In this document: piece after piece, positions 56,471 to 64,000 of the stretch | Layout: every line of letters begins with the position of its first letter | Numbering within the stretch: the first letter of the stretch is position 1 | Made by a program: the position numbers and the translations under genes | Origin: Rhodobacterales bacterium LSUCC0031 | GTDB lineage: Bacteria; Pseudomonadota; Alphaproteobacteria; Rhodobacterales; Rhodobacteraceae | NCBI GenBank assembly: GCA_015689735.1 | Contig: WVSP01000001.1 | Coordinates: forward strand, 1,182,446-1,246,445 | Reading direction: 5' to 3' | DNA: 64,000 bases | Notes under the pieces: model-generated | The model's input: only the letters and a program-made list of their open reading frames with translations | The model's database searches: none | What the model was told of the DNA's origin: nothing

Positions 56471-56501
56471 AAAGGGTCGCCCAGGCGGGCGGCCCTTTTT
56501 T
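56471..56501. terminator. bidirectional intrinsic terminator between ndk and tfoX-like genes
   Basis: A 12-bp stem (56471-56482 with 56487-56498, one G:T pair) with loop AGGC. The plus strand ends in TTTTTT, the minus strand in TTTGAT. It sits between two convergent genes. Confidence 0.9.
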
Positions 56502-56513
56502 GGTGTGCGACGG

Positions 56514-56861
56514 CTAACGGTGACGACCTGTGCCGATTTCATCCAAGAGCCGTTCGATCGCGCTGTCATGAAGCGGCGTTGAAAGCCCTGCTTTCAGCGC
56601 ATCAAAGCTTGCCCGCAGCGCAGCCTTTTCAGGCCCCTTGCAATCGTTCCACGGCCGCCCCTGCAAGGCCATGTGCAAGACGTAATAGCCGATGAAATGG
56701 GGCCGCGTGCCTGTCTTGATCATCGCACCATAGGCCGCATCGGCCCCTAAAGCGCGCAAGGCGCTGGCGGTCATGATGCCTGCGCGCGCCATCTCGGCTG
56801 CCATGGCGGGGCCGATATTGCGCAGCGCGGTGACGGGATCGTCCTCTTCTGGCAACGGCAC
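56514..56861 (-). CDS. TfoX/Sxy C-terminal domain protein
   Basis: A 115-residue protein with the helix-hairpin-helix-like TfoX_C stretch LRNIGPAMAAEMARAGIMT near residue 12, followed by MIKTGTRPHFIGYYVLHMAL. The family includes competence regulators, but isolated C-terminal-domain proteins like this one have no clear role. It starts with GTG at 56861. Confidence 0.75.
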   Translation of the reverse strand: MPLPEEDDPVTALRNIGPAMAAEMARAGIMTASALRALGADAAYGAMIKTGTRPHFIGYYVLHMALQGRPWNDCKGPEKAALRASFDALKAGLSTPLHDSAIERLLDEIGTGRHR

Positions 56862-57368
56862 GGTGTGTATCCCTTTGCGACTCCCTCACCACCGGCACCT
56901 GTTCAGGACAAGGCGCACTTCGCCCGCCGCTGCTGTGGTTTTGCTGCCGGTTAGTGGGGACGATTTTGCCGCGAGGATGGCCCCGCCTTCAAGTGAGGAT
57001 TGCAAGTGCTGGCGACCCGGCCATGTGGAAGAGAGACGAGGGCCAGGTCGCCAGCGGGCTTTTCACGTCGTCCAATGCGCGCATCAAGGAAGGGAGGAGG
57101 GATGCAACGCCGTCCGACACCACACACGTGGCCCGGCGGCTACCGTGCTGCAAGAAAAAGCCGATCATCCGCGTCGCCTTTTGCGCGTTGCCTGAGAATT
57201 CAGCGCCTTTCTCCCCTGCAATGCATAAGGATGCGGCGCGCGGCAAAAGACCATCCAAGTGATGTCGTACGGGTTCCTGCCTGACAGGTAGCGGCGCCTG
57301 TGGGATGAGCCTCCGGGTGTCAGACGTGCCAGATGCGGACAATGCAGCTTGAGGGCGCGCGATGACCT
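56862..57368. other. 507-base gap without a convincing gene
   Basis: No frame here has recognisable protein similarity; the open frames (for example 56954-57262 plus, 56989-57399 minus) overlap each other and lack good start sites. It holds a perfect 10-bp inverted repeat, GCTGGCGACC (57008-57017) and GGTCGCCAGC (57046-57055), with an inner GGCC pairing. It separates core housekeeping genes from the catabolic operon to the right. Confidence 0.5.
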
Positions 57369-58064
57369 CTAGGTGCGCGCTGCCTCGAATGCGGTCCAAG
57401 CGGCCTCGAATGCTGCAAAGTCAAAGCCATCTGCCCGTGCGGCCGAAAGGACGATCTTTTCGGTGTCGAGCAATTTGGCAATGGCCGCAGGGAGTTCGGC
57501 CGCATAGCCGGTCGGAATGACCAAGGCACCGTGACGGTCGGCATGGACCAAATCACCATCGGCAACGCACAACCCGAAAATCGTAACAGGCGTTGCGATC
57601 TCGCGCACATGCACGAAGCCATGGCTTGGGCCGATGCTGCCCGCAATCACGGGAAACCCGTCTGGCAGGTCGCCCAGATCACGCATCACCCCGTTGGTCA
57701 GCGCACCGCTCAGCCCAAAGCCCTTGTGGACGGTGGTATTGATCTCGCCCCAATAGGCGCCGATGGCATTGGGGCCATCCATATCCTCGACCACGGCAAT
57801 GGCGGGGCGGGGGCCGCTGGCCATGTGGCGGTAGTAATCCATCCGCCGGGCGCGCACGATCGCGGGTGGGTCAGTTGCGGGCGCGCAAGCTGCGATCTTG
57901 GCGGTGCGGGCATAGCCCACGATGGCACCCGCTGTAGGCGCGCTGCACAACATTGTGCCTCGGGTAAAGCGGTTAAAGCCGCGTTTGCCTTCGACCACTT
58001 CGATCGCGTTGCAAACGGTCGGGGTATCGACCCGCTGCAAGAGTGTCCTTAGCGCATCGTCCAT
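57369..58064 (-). CDS. RraA-like family protein (HMG/CHA aldolase-type)
   Basis: A 231-residue protein of the RraA fold. This family contains 4-hydroxy-4-methyl-2-oxoglutarate aldolases and the RNase E inhibitor RraA. The GALTNGVMRDLGDLP stretch near residue 123 matches the family's G-x-x-(T/D)-x-G-x-x-RD active-site region, and HADRHGALVIPTGYA near 185 is also typical. In a catabolic operon an aldolase or decarboxylase role is more likely than RNA control. The ATG at 58064 follows AGGGAGG. It is the last gene of the right-hand operon. Confidence 0.82.
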   Translation of the reverse strand: MDDALRTLLQRVDTPTVCNAIEVVEGKRGFNRFTRGTMLCSAPTAGAIVGYARTAKIAACAPATDPPAIVRARRMDYYRHMASGPRPAIAVVEDMDGPNAIGAYWGEINTTVHKGFGLSGALTNGVMRDLGDLPDGFPVIAGSIGPSHGFVHVREIATPVTIFGLCVADGDLVHADRHGALVIPTGYAAELPAAIAKLLDTEKIVLSAARADGFDFAAFEAAWTAFEAART

Positions 58065-58099
58065 TCCCGCCCTCCCTGAGCCAACCAGTTCCATTCCCC

Positions 58100-59224
58100 T
58101 CAGGCCACCAGCGCCGCACCTTCGGCCATGGCGGCCAGCTTGGCATAGGCGATGTCGGGATCGACCGCGCCAAAGCCTGCGAAGGTGCCAAAGCCGCAAT
58201 CCGAGCCTGCGATCACGCGCTCGGCCCCCACGATATCGACAAAGCGCTGCAAGCGTTGGGCGACCAGTTCGGGGTGTTCGACGAAGTTCGTGGTCGTATC
58301 GAGCACGCCGGGGACCAGCACCTTGTCATCGGGGATATCCGCCTGACGGTCGCGGAACACGGTCCATTCATGCCCGTGTCGTGGGTTCGAGGTTTCGAAC
58401 AGCACATAGCGCGCCTTGGCCGCCATCAGCGTGTCGAACATCTTGCCCATGGGAATGTCGCAGATATGCGGCCCTTCGTAATTGCCCCAGCAGATATGCA
58501 CACGCACACGGTCTTGCGGAATATCGCGCAAGGCATGGTTGAGCACCTCGACATGAAGGGCCGCCACCTTGACGAAGTCTTCATCGGCAAGTTCCGGGAA
58601 CAGCATGTGCCGCGACAGCGCCAGATCTGGACAATCGAGTTGCAGATCGAGGCCCGCTGCCACGATCGTTTCGTATTCTTCCTTCATCGCTTCGGCGAGT
58701 GCGGCAAGATACGCCTCGCGTGTGGGGTAGTATTCATTGGGCAGAAATAGCGAGATCACGCCGGGCGAGGCGGCATTCATGAAGCCGCGGGTAACGCCAT
58801 GCGCGGCCATCGCCGCCTTGAGATTGGCGATGTCCTTTTGCAACTCGCCCTGACCCTTGGAGATGACAGGGCCGACGCATTTGGGCCGGGAGTAGCGGGG
58901 TGATCCGCCCTCATCGGCCAGCCGCTTGAGAAAGGCGGGAAACAGTTTCAGATCTTGCGGCGGGCTTCGCGGGGTGTCGCCGTCAAAGCCCGTGTAGCGG
59001 TCCTTGACATAGGTCGCATAGCTGATCTTGGAGGTTTCCCCGTCCGAGACGATATCGACCCCCGCCGCCACCTGCCGCGCGACGGTGGCCGCGACGGCGG
59101 CCGTCATGCAGGTGTCGAACCCGGCTTGATCGTAATCCTGGCCATGCTCGCGGGCAAAGATGTAATCTACGACATCCTGGCTGCGCGGCAGGCTGCCGAC
59201 ATGGGTGGTCATGATCTTGGACAT
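58100..59224 (-). CDS. MetE C-terminal-like (cobalamin-independent methionine synthase II family) methyltransferase
   Basis: A 374-residue TIM-barrel protein. It keeps the MetE zinc-site pattern: HIC in VRVHICWGNYEGPH near residue 245 and Cys in AGSDCGFGTFAG near 345. The N-terminus is MTTHVGSLPRS-like. It is half the length of true MetE, so it probably takes a methyl group from another donor, or catalyses a related reaction, rather than making methionine from methyl-folate. Its place in a catabolic operon supports demethylation of a substrate, which is inference. Confidence 0.82.
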   Translation of the reverse strand: MSKIMTTHVGSLPRSQDVVDYIFAREHGQDYDQAGFDTCMTAAVAATVARQVAAGVDIVSDGETSKISYATYVKDRYTGFDGDTPRSPPQDLKLFPAFLKRLADEGGSPRYSRPKCVGPVISKGQGELQKDIANLKAAMAAHGVTRGFMNAASPGVISLFLPNEYYPTREAYLAALAEAMKEEYETIVAAGLDLQLDCPDLALSRHMLFPELADEDFVKVAALHVEVLNHALRDIPQDRVRVHICWGNYEGPHICDIPMGKMFDTLMAAKARYVLFETSNPRHGHEWTVFRDRQADIPDDKVLVPGVLDTTTNFVEHPELVAQRLQRFVDIVGAERVIAGSDCGFGTFAGFGAVDPDIAYAKLAAMAEGAALVA

Positions 59225-59253
59225 CGGGCGCTCCCCTTTCGGTTGCGGATCGT

Positions 59254-60219
59254 TCAGGGCTTGTGTGTCGGGCCAGCCGGATCATCGGTGCCGAGCACAT
59301 GGTAGAGGGCGGCCTCGCCCGACATGGAAGGCGTCAGGCGATAGGCAAGCCCCTCTGGCACCGACATGGTATCGCCCTTGGCCAATGTCGTGCTGCCGCC
59401 TTCCCAATCGACGCGCCAATGGCCCTTGACGGGCATCAGAACGGCGGGGCGGTCGTGCTGGCGGGGGTCCTGTCCGGCAGAGTGGCGGGTGATGAAATGC
59501 ACCTCGAATCCCGGGCGGTCGCGCAACAGCCCGTCGGCGCCGATCACCTTGACGGGCTGCCGGTCGGCGAATGCCACCATGTCCCAGTAGCGCGCGACAT
59601 GGTTGGGCAGCACATCCGCCGTCGTCAGTTCGGCGCGTTTGGACAGTTCCTCGGGGCCAAGGAGCGGCATGGGCTTGACCCCATCGGGCAGCACCTCGCC
59701 CTTCTTGGTGTCGTAAAGCTTGCCTGTTTCGGCAAGGATCAGTCCATGAGCCTGCGCCTCTTCGATCACTTGCGGCGCCCATTTCACGCCGCCGCCCGCG
59801 TCGTCACCGCCCAGGATCGCCATGATCATCGCGTAATCGGTGCCGATATTCTCGAAGCCACGGAAAATACCGGTGGGGATGTTGATGATGTCGCCCTCTT
59901 CCAGCACCACCTCGCCGGCATTGCCCCAGCGGCCCCAGAAAAAGCGCCACCTGCCTGAAAGCACAAAGAACACCTCGGCGGTGTTGTGGTCATGCAGCGA
60001 GTTGCGGCATTTGGGCGGCTGGCCCGCCGCCCCGATGTTGAAGCCGTGCTTGATCGAGATATGCACATGCTGATCGGGGCTTTCGGAAACACCGCCGCCG
60101 ATGATGGTGAAATTCTCCTTCTGGTTCGAACCGGGCGTGTGCGCGTCAATGAAGGCGGTCTTGCAAGGGCGCAGATCGCCGTAGCGGACGATGCGGGCTT
60201 CCATCTCTTGGGGGGTCAT
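59254..60219 (-). CDS. double cupin-domain protein
   Basis: A 321-residue protein with two cupin folds. The first has the metal-binding pattern LHDHNTAEVFFVLSGRWRF near residue 75, with His, His and Glu ligands visible. The second, about residues 230-315 (PAVLMPVKGHWRVDWEGG), is weaker. It may be a dioxygenase, isomerase or sugar-acid-type enzyme; the substrate is unknown. The ATG at 60219 overlaps the stop of the upstream gene (ATGA). Confidence 0.75.
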   Translation of the reverse strand: MTPQEMEARIVRYGDLRPCKTAFIDAHTPGSNQKENFTIIGGGVSESPDQHVHISIKHGFNIGAAGQPPKCRNSLHDHNTAEVFFVLSGRWRFFWGRWGNAGEVVLEEGDIINIPTGIFRGFENIGTDYAMIMAILGGDDAGGGVKWAPQVIEEAQAHGLILAETGKLYDTKKGEVLPDGVKPMPLLGPEELSKRAELTTADVLPNHVARYWDMVAFADRQPVKVIGADGLLRDRPGFEVHFITRHSAGQDPRQHDRPAVLMPVKGHWRVDWEGGSTTLAKGDTMSVPEGLAYRLTPSMSGEAALYHVLGTDDPAGPTHKP

Positions 60220-60752
60220 CGAAGGGGCCTTTCGGGGTCGGGAAACGTGGGATCGGGCAGGTTCGTGCCCGGAACGGTGCCGGTCAGATCGGCGTGGAGC
60301 CAGACCATCCGGTCGAGGAACCAGGCCTTGCCGCCGACGCAAAGGGCCAGACCAAGCAGCGTGGCAAAGGGGTCAAGCGCCCAGAGGCCAAAAACCAGCA
60401 CCGGCAGACCGCTGGCGGCCACGGCGGTCGTCAGATGGGCGGCGCGGACATGGTGGGCCGGGATGACGCGGCGCGCACGGTCGAGCCAAAGGCGTTCACC
60501 CAATACGCCGCGCGTCATCCACGCGCCGTAATCGGCAGGCGGCGGAAAGGCGCGCGGGTTGACGACGGTCCAGACCACCAGCGCGCCAATCGGCACCAGC
60601 GCACCCCAGCCGATCCAGATACGGCTCCAAGCGGCGAGGGCAAAAGCCGGCAGGATCGCGAAACGGGTCCAGCCGCTGAGCGGGTTGGCATGGCGTCTCC
60701 ACCCGTCCTCGTCCATGCGCATCAGGCGCTCCGAGGCGGCGAAAATGTCCAT
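60216..60752 (-). CDS. DUF6653-like membrane protein
   Basis: A 178-residue protein with two pairs of hydrophobic segments (about residues 30-70 and 115-150) and an N-terminal MDIFAASERLMRMDEDGWRR region, resembling small four-helix proteins annotated DUF6653. Function unknown. Its start overlaps the stop of the NTF2-like gene by one base (TGATG) and its stop overlaps the cupin start, so it is translated as part of the operon. Confidence 0.6.
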   Translation of the reverse strand: MDIFAASERLMRMDEDGWRRHANPLSGWTRFAILPAFALAAWSRIWIGWGALVPIGALVVWTVVNPRAFPPPADYGAWMTRGVLGERLWLDRARRVIPAHHVRAAHLTTAVAASGLPVLVFGLWALDPFATLLGLALCVGGKAWFLDRMVWLHADLTGTVPGTNLPDPTFPDPERPLR

Positions 60753-61741
60753 CACACGGCACCCGTATGCAACAAGATCTGCTTCCAGATCGCGGTTTCG
60801 TCGAACAGCGTCCATTCGCGGCGCAGCTGCGTGGGCCCGGTGCCGTGGCGGCCGAACTCGGCATGGGTGATGCCCATGACATGCACATCGGCCCCGCTCG
60901 GGCGGCCGAAGACACCCCAGCCATCATGCGTGCCCGTCAGGCTCCAACGGATCGCCGCGCGCGGGGGCATGTCGGGGTCGGCACGCCCGATCCGGTGATG
61001 GATCGCGAAGCGCGCCGAAGGAAAGGCCGCGCGCAGCCCCATCCAGAAATTGGTGGCCGCAGCCGGGCCATGCGCCGTGACATGGCCGGGATATTCCAGA
61101 TGCGCTGCGCGGTCATATTCCGCCCCGATCGCGGCCATATCGGCGCCCATGATCCGGGTCAGGGTATCGGCGAGACTTGCCCCCCACGGATCGTCATTGC
61201 CTTGCCCGGTATAGGGGCCAGCGATGTCATTGGCGGGGGTGCAGGGTTTGACGCAGGCCTCCGGCCCGCCTTCGCGCGCGATCAGATCGCGGGCATATTC
61301 GGCAGGATCCCAGCCCATCTGCCGCACGATCGCGCCCTGGTCGCGGATCAGCCATTCATCGTCGATCTTGTTATCCTTGGCATGGCAATCGGCCATGATC
61401 CGGTAAACCAGCTTTTTGCCCGTCGCCTTGCCATAGACCCCGTCGCCCGCATGCGTCGCGGTTGACAAGATCCGGTGCGAGGAGAGCATCCCCACCTCGG
61501 GCGTGCCGGACCAGATCACATCCTCGCCCAAAAGCTGGCGGTCGGGAAACTCGGCCAAGGTCGCCATCGTGGCCGCGATCACGCCGCCATTGCCGCGCAC
61601 CACCGAACCGGGTGAGCGCACGATGATGTCTTGCGCATAATAGTCGTGCAGCGTGGCGATGCCGCGCCCCTCCCAGATCTCGTGGGTGATGCCCAGGATG
61701 TAGTCGGGAAAGTCGCGGAATTTCGGGTCAAAGCCCTTCAT
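60752..61741 (-). CDS. double NTF2/SnoaL-like domain protein A
   Basis: A 329-residue protein of two SnoaL/NTF2-like folds (about residues 10-150 and 185-325). Typical pieces are ITHEIWEGRGIATLHDYYAQ near 20 and RREWTLFDETAIWKQI near the end. Such domains form small hydrophobic pockets (polyketide cyclases, hydratases, isomerases). The ATG at 61741 makes a 4-base ATGA overlap with the lacI stop and is preferred over the ATG at 61750. It is a distant relative of the other NTF2 gene in the same operon. Confidence 0.7.
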   Translation of the reverse strand: MKGFDPKFRDFPDYILGITHEIWEGRGIATLHDYYAQDIIVRSPGSVVRGNGGVIAATMATLAEFPDRQLLGEDVIWSGTPEVGMLSSHRILSTATHAGDGVYGKATGKKLVYRIMADCHAKDNKIDDEWLIRDQGAIVRQMGWDPAEYARDLIAREGGPEACVKPCTPANDIAGPYTGQGNDDPWGASLADTLTRIMGADMAAIGAEYDRAAHLEYPGHVTAHGPAAATNFWMGLRAAFPSARFAIHHRIGRADPDMPPRAAIRWSLTGTHDGWGVFGRPSGADVHVMGITHAEFGRHGTGPTQLRREWTLFDETAIWKQILLHTGAV

Positions 61742-62760
61742 GATGTCCATCCTTCGGGAATGCGCGCCGAGCCGCGTACGATCAGCGGGCCTGCGATCTC
61801 GATCTTTTGCGTTGGGCGCGCAGGGTGTTCGATCTGGCCCAAGAGCGTGTCAACGGTGGCCTCGACCATGCGATTGACGGGTTGGCGCAGGCTTGTCAGG
61901 TCATAGGCAGGCCATCCGGCAAGTGGCACATCGTCATAGCCCACCACGCTCACATCATGCGGCACACGCAGGCCCAATTCGCTGCGCAGCACATCCATCA
62001 CGGCAAATGCCATGTGATCATTGCCCACAAAGATCGCATCGGGCGGGTCCGGGCGTGCCATCAGCGCGCGCGCCGCATCGGCGGCCGCGTCGCGCGTATA
62101 CATCCCGTCGATCTCGGCCAAGGGGGTGGCACCCGCCGCGGCCAAGCCGCGCCGGAACCCCAGCGCGCGGTCACGCCCCGTGGATGAGCCTTGCCAGCCC
62201 ATGATATGGGCGATGCGCCGATGCCCGCCTGCCAAAAGAAACTCGGCCACCTTGGCGCCGCCGGCAAGATTGTCCGAAGTGACCGCCGAAAGGCCAGACC
62301 CGTCCTGACCACGGTTGAACATCACAACCGGGATGCCCGATGCGGCGCAACGTTCGGTTAAGCCAAAGGACATCGAGACCGAGGCGGTGACAATCCCATC
62401 CACCTGGTAATCCATCAGCTCCTGGACCGTGCTTTCGATCTGGTCGCTCGCGTTCGAGACCATGAAGACGAGGATGTGATAGCCCCGTTCCTGAAGCGCG
62501 CGCGAAAGCCGCTCCAAGGCGATGGGGTAGAACTGGTTTTCCAGATAGGCGACCAACAAGCCGATGATGCGGCTTTTGCCCGATTTCATCGCGCGCGCCA
62601 TGGCATTGGGGCGATAGCCCAGCTGCTCGGCCGCCGCGCGCACCTTGGCGATGGTGGCCGGGCTGGCCGAGGCACCTGAAAAGACCCGGCTGACCGCTGA
62701 TTGGCTGACACCGGCCATCCGCGCCACGTCAAGCGATGTGATGCGCTGTGGGTCGCTCAT
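61738..62760 (-). CDS. LacI-family transcriptional regulator
   Basis: A 340-residue repressor. The N-terminal helix-turn-helix lies at about residues 8-55 (ITSLDVARMAGVSQSAVSRV, then the hinge-helix region RPNAMARAMKSGKS), and a periplasmic-binding-protein-like ligand domain follows (VVMFNRGQDGSGLSAVTSDN near 145, IFVGNDHMAFAVMDVLR near 230). It lies inside the operon, overlapping the next gene by ATGA, so it probably senses the pathway substrate or an intermediate and controls its own transcript. Confidence 0.92.
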   Translation of the reverse strand: MSDPQRITSLDVARMAGVSQSAVSRVFSGASASPATIAKVRAAAEQLGYRPNAMARAMKSGKSRIIGLLVAYLENQFYPIALERLSRALQERGYHILVFMVSNASDQIESTVQELMDYQVDGIVTASVSMSFGLTERCAASGIPVVMFNRGQDGSGLSAVTSDNLAGGAKVAEFLLAGGHRRIAHIMGWQGSSTGRDRALGFRRGLAAAGATPLAEIDGMYTRDAAADAARALMARPDPPDAIFVGNDHMAFAVMDVLRSELGLRVPHDVSVVGYDDVPLAGWPAYDLTSLRQPVNRMVEATVDTLLGQIEHPARPTQKIEIAGPLIVRGSARIPEGWTS

Positions 62761-62806
62761 CAGCGGTGCGGCCTCTGTGTTGCGCGGGCTGTGTGTCGGG
62801 CGATGC

Positions 62807-63838
62807 TCAAGCCTGCCTCCAATCGGGCAGGGGGATCGCACCCGGCACCCGTGCTTTGTTGAATTCCCGCATCCTGGCCAGCACATCGACGCCCAATTGG
62901 CGATAGGCGTCAAGCAGATCGACCAGCACCCAATTCTCGCGGATCAGCCCGCCTTCGAGACGCCAGAAATCAAGGCTGCGCAGCAAGATCTCTTGCCCGG
63001 CGGGCGCAATGCCCATCCAGCCGTCGCCGGTGACCGTCAAGCGCATATTGGGCCAACCCGTTTCGCAGACATATTCGCCTTCGCCGATCCAATGGCTTTG
63101 CAACGCGCCCATCGCGTCAAGCTTGCGGTCGGGCATGCCGCGCAGGAACGGGCCTTGGTGCCAGGTGCGAAAGCCCGAGATGCCGCGCGATGTGCCGATG
63201 CCCGCAGGCCCATACCAGTTGAAGCGCGGGTGCCAGTAGCGGTCAAGCTGCATCACCGCCGGATCGGGATTGCCGGGGAACTTGCACAGATCGGTCAGCA
63301 TCGCGATGACATGATCAAGCGATTTTTGCCCGTCACCCGCGACCGCAAGCCCATCGCCGCTCATCGGTCCGGGTGTGGCGAGAAAGGCCCCAAGCTGTGG
63401 GGCCATCGGCCAAGCGCGGGCCTGCATCATCAATTCAGGGATGTCCCAGATCGCCTGAACCTCGGTGATCTGGCCATCGGTGACGCGAAAATACTCGTGA
63501 TAGCGCATATGGGCCAGATGCCCGGTCGGCGGAATGTCAAGAAAGGGCGCAAGAAAGCTGCCCATATATTGGCCCATGCAGCCGATCCAATCCTGCCCCT
63601 CGGGTGTCGTGCCTGCCGTCACGATCATGTCGCGGCGCTCCAGATCGGGCATGGCGGCATGAAGCGGCGCAAGGCAATCTTCGATAAGATCCCCGACATC
63701 GCCAAGGGGGTGGCACATGCGCAAGGTCGCATCAGGCGCGAAAAGCCCGTCCGTCACCGCGCGGGCCGTTGCGGGGTCAAAATCCGCCAATGCGCGGCGA
63801 TAGGGGGCAAAAAACGTCTTGAGCTGATCAGGCGTCAT
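62807..63838 (-). CDS. double NTF2/SnoaL-like domain protein B
   Basis: A 343-residue protein with two SnoaL-like folds (about residues 1-155 and 170-335). Clues are the MRYHEYFRVTDGQITEVQAI stretch near 125 and LDFWRLEGGLIRENWVLVDL near 300; both read like the end of an ester-cyclase/SnoaL domain (H-x-x-Y/F, G-I-E). No assigned substrate. Its ATG overlaps the stop of the histidinol dehydrogenase-like gene by one base. Confidence 0.72.
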   Translation of the reverse strand: MTPDQLKTFFAPYRRALADFDPATARAVTDGLFAPDATLRMCHPLGDVGDLIEDCLAPLHAAMPDLERRDMIVTAGTTPEGQDWIGCMGQYMGSFLAPFLDIPPTGHLAHMRYHEYFRVTDGQITEVQAIWDIPELMMQARAWPMAPQLGAFLATPGPMSGDGLAVAGDGQKSLDHVIAMLTDLCKFPGNPDPAVMQLDRYWHPRFNWYGPAGIGTSRGISGFRTWHQGPFLRGMPDRKLDAMGALQSHWIGEGEYVCETGWPNMRLTVTGDGWMGIAPAGQEILLRSLDFWRLEGGLIRENWVLVDLLDAYRQLGVDVLARMREFNKARVPGAIPLPDWRQA

Positions 63839-64000
63839 CACTCTGCGGCCTCGCCGAAGGGGACGTTCTTTTTGCCATAGCGGCGGACGCGGATGTTGCA
63901 TTGTTCGGCGTGGCCGACGAAGCCCTCGAGCATGCACAGCCGCGAGCCATAGGCGCCGATCTGGGCTGCGGCGGCATCGGTGGTTACGCGCTGGTAGCTA
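63838..64000 (-). CDS. histidinol dehydrogenase-like protein, 5' part outside the window
   Basis: Only the last 53 codons are present, translated by hand. The stretch [20 protein letters not shown] followed by [20 protein letters not shown] matches the C-terminus of histidinol dehydrogenase-family NAD-dependent alcohol dehydrogenases. In catabolic operons these relatives oxidise substrates such as sulfopropanediol rather than histidinol. It overlaps the next gene by TGATG and lies upstream of the lacI-containing operon. Confidence 0.7.
   Translation of the reverse strand, partial: SYQRVTTDAAAAQIGAYGSRLCMLEGFVGHAEQCNIRVRRYGKKNVPFGEAAE

Noticed and set aside
56954..57399. Overlapping frames on both strands in the 507-base gap
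   Set aside because: They overlap each other, lack Shine-Dalgarno sites and have no recognisable domains.

Overview
The window is 64 kb of GC-rich chromosomal DNA from an alphaproteobacterium, almost certainly of the Rhodobacteraceae/Roseobacter group. This rests on gene content and order: a helABCDX-type ccmABCDG operon, pepA-lptF-lptG-surA-pdxA, PleD next to a DUF3572 protein, a PetP/LdtR-type MarR regulator, tripartite tricarboxylate transporter genes, and an H-NOX-like protein paired with an HNOBA-GGDEF protein. I see no rRNA, tRNA, insertion sequence, prophage or CRISPR array. Coding density is very high and many neighbours overlap by ATGA or TGATG.

Layout. 1-8.2 kb: two transporters, NUDIX and DUF983 genes, an EF-hand protein followed by an ECF sigma/membrane protein/periplasmic metal-sensor operon, the PleD diguanylate cyclase, DUF3572, a MarR regulator and a HAD phosphatase. 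8.2-13.9 kb: an MttB-family methyltransferase without pyrrolysine, the H-NOX-like/HNOBA-GGDEF pair, a COQ8-type ABC1 kinase and a beta-keto acid cleavage enzyme. 14-20.4 kb: tctCBA, a tandem universal stress protein and malate synthase G. 20.4-31.2 kb: housekeeping and repair genes (DUF2256, photolyase, pepN, DUF1624, a lytic transglycosylase lipoprotein, gatB, an aspartate aminotransferase, an XRE regulator, sdhE, a PetP/LdtR-like regulator). 31.2-39.5 kb: the cytochrome c maturation operon, a DNA methyltransferase with a nuclease-like tail, yebC and acnA. 39.5-45.5 kb: a small ribbon-helix-helix protein, a large seven-repeat FG-GAP protein with a Hint domain, DUF1223, an LpxL-like acyltransferase, an EamA transporter and a DUF442 protein. 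45.6-56.9 kb: a dksA-like gene and the envelope/housekeeping block pdxA, surA, lptG, lptF, pepA, holC, an aspartic protease, marC, an ABC-F gene, ndk and tfoX. 57.4-64 kb: a tightly packed minus-strand catabolic operon containing its own LacI regulator and running off the right end.

How the genes work together. acnA and malate synthase belong to the TCA cycle and glyoxylate shunt, SdhE serves succinate dehydrogenase, and the ccm operon makes c-type cytochromes. LptF/LptG, SurA and the LpxL-like enzyme build the outer membrane. PleD and the HNOBA-GGDEF protein are two separate cyclic-di-GMP inputs.

The most unusual items are: the H-NOX-like protein that lacks the expected proximal heme histidine; the methyltransferase fused to an Mrr-like domain, with a low-GC central segment; the FG-GAP/Hint protein; an LpxL-like enzyme whose catalytic acid is Gln; the loss of lptD and rsmA from an otherwise conserved block; and the unassigned LacI-linked catabolic operon at the right end.
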